This document shows positions 61,255 through 62,000 of a stretch of DNA of 62,000 nucleotides, piece after piece. Source of the DNA: Lingula anatina (Eukaryota > Brachiopoda > Lingulata > Lingulida > Lingulidae). The position numbers and the translations under genes were made by a program. The stretch covers positions 54,481-116,480 of the forward strand of contig NW_019774513.1 of the NCBI RefSeq assembly GCF_001039355.2. Direction: 5' to 3'. The notes below the pieces were generated by a model that saw nothing but the letters and a program-made list of their open reading frames with translations, was not told the origin of the DNA and did not search any database. How positions within the stretch are numbered: position 1 is the stretch's first letter; the number at the start of each line of letters is the position of its first letter.

Positions 61255-62000
61255 GTTGTTTTTGTTGTTATTATTATTGTTGTTCCTTGCCCAATGACAG
61301 CATTGGTAGTCCATGGTACAGAAGTCCAATATTATTTAAACAGTTAAAGGTGAGACGAAACTCTGCAGGTATATTGTATATGGGACTATTGTCACCTGTA
61401 CGAAGTGGTTCGAAAAGAAATACAGTTTCTAACACAGTGCCGTCCCGGTCACAAGACGATTTATTGTTTTCACTCCCTATAAACTCAACAGAACTGCTGT
61501 TGAGCTTAAACATGCGAACTAAATAACTGAGATAAATCTCTTTGGGCTCATTCCCAATGACACCATCGGTCTACGTAGATCGATTCAACTCCGTTGAATG
61601 CAATCAGTTTAACACGCACCTGCGCTTGTTTCCAACGTACTCGTGTAATCGCCTTTTCTGTATTCTACTCAATGCCAGGAAGATCATTCACTTAATCTGA
61701 TTGCATTCAGCGAGAGTCCCCGTGGTGTTGGATCGAACTACGTAGACCGATGGTATCATTGGGAATGAGCCTTTTTTGTAATAATACAAGAAGTGACCCC
61801 GATATACGCCTAAGTGACTGTATGTGTGACGAATATTTGGAGAGGAAATGACAATAGTCCTCCATTTCCTCTTCAAATATCCGTATTATACTATGACCCG
61901 TTTTTAATCACAATTTAACATTTATGTCTTGACACTGCTACCCCCCTCTTTGTATCATAAGCGTTTGTCATGCTGGAATTATTTGAAATGTGTTCTTTTT
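61093..62000. repeat. Large repeat, copy C (identical to copy A)
   Basis: Starts right after the N at 61092 and matches 55625-56532 base for base as far as I could compare, with no indels. Runs off the window. Confidence 0.9.

Overview
This is an AT-rich metazoan nuclear window with single-copy genes split into many short exons with GT-AG introns. Dense MITE-like repeats, microsatellites, recurrent ACATGTACATGTA-type strings and a long homogeneous tandem array suggest a marine invertebrate. A mollusc is favoured, but no gene here proves the phylum. Six single N characters mark assembly joins. Five of them have near-identical sequence on both sides, so several duplicated segments are probably two haplotypes laid end to end.

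Layout: (1) 571-1719 (+), the last two exons of a 2OG-Fe(II) dioxygenase of the isopenicillin-N-synthase-like type. (2) 4651-14290 (-), a complete 14-coding-exon gene for a 921-aa NIK/Tpl2-like protein kinase (kinase 1). (3) 14.4-21.6 kb, intergenic sequence and a repeat complex around a 161-bp satellite-like array. (4) 21680-25172 (-), a TRIM RING/B-box gene with an in-frame TGA in its coiled-coil exon and no visible C-terminal domain. (5) 26.9-30.4 kb (+), a 5'-truncated LINE with an open 1101-codon endonuclease/reverse-transcriptase frame. (6) 30752-35640 (+), glyoxalase II (HAGH), eight exons. (7) 38010-43275 (-), an HMG-box protein whose N-terminus resembles the INO80 subunit TFPT, an Nhp10-like layout. 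(8) 44192-52347 (+), a second NIK/Tpl2-like kinase of 1021 aa (kinase 2), divergently transcribed from gene 7. (9) 52.3-62 kb, no convincing gene, with MITEs and large direct and inverted duplications.

The two kinases share intron phases through the N-lobe and catalytic loop, so they are diverged paralogues on either side of unrelated genes. Palindromic CRE sites (TGACGTCA) lie at the 5' ends of kinase 1 and the HMG/kinase 2 divergent pair. HAGH and the INO80-like subunit are housekeeping genes. The kinases and the TRIM belong to families often used in immune signalling, but nothing in the sequence shows that they work together. All exon boundaries were read by eye from reading frame and splice consensus.
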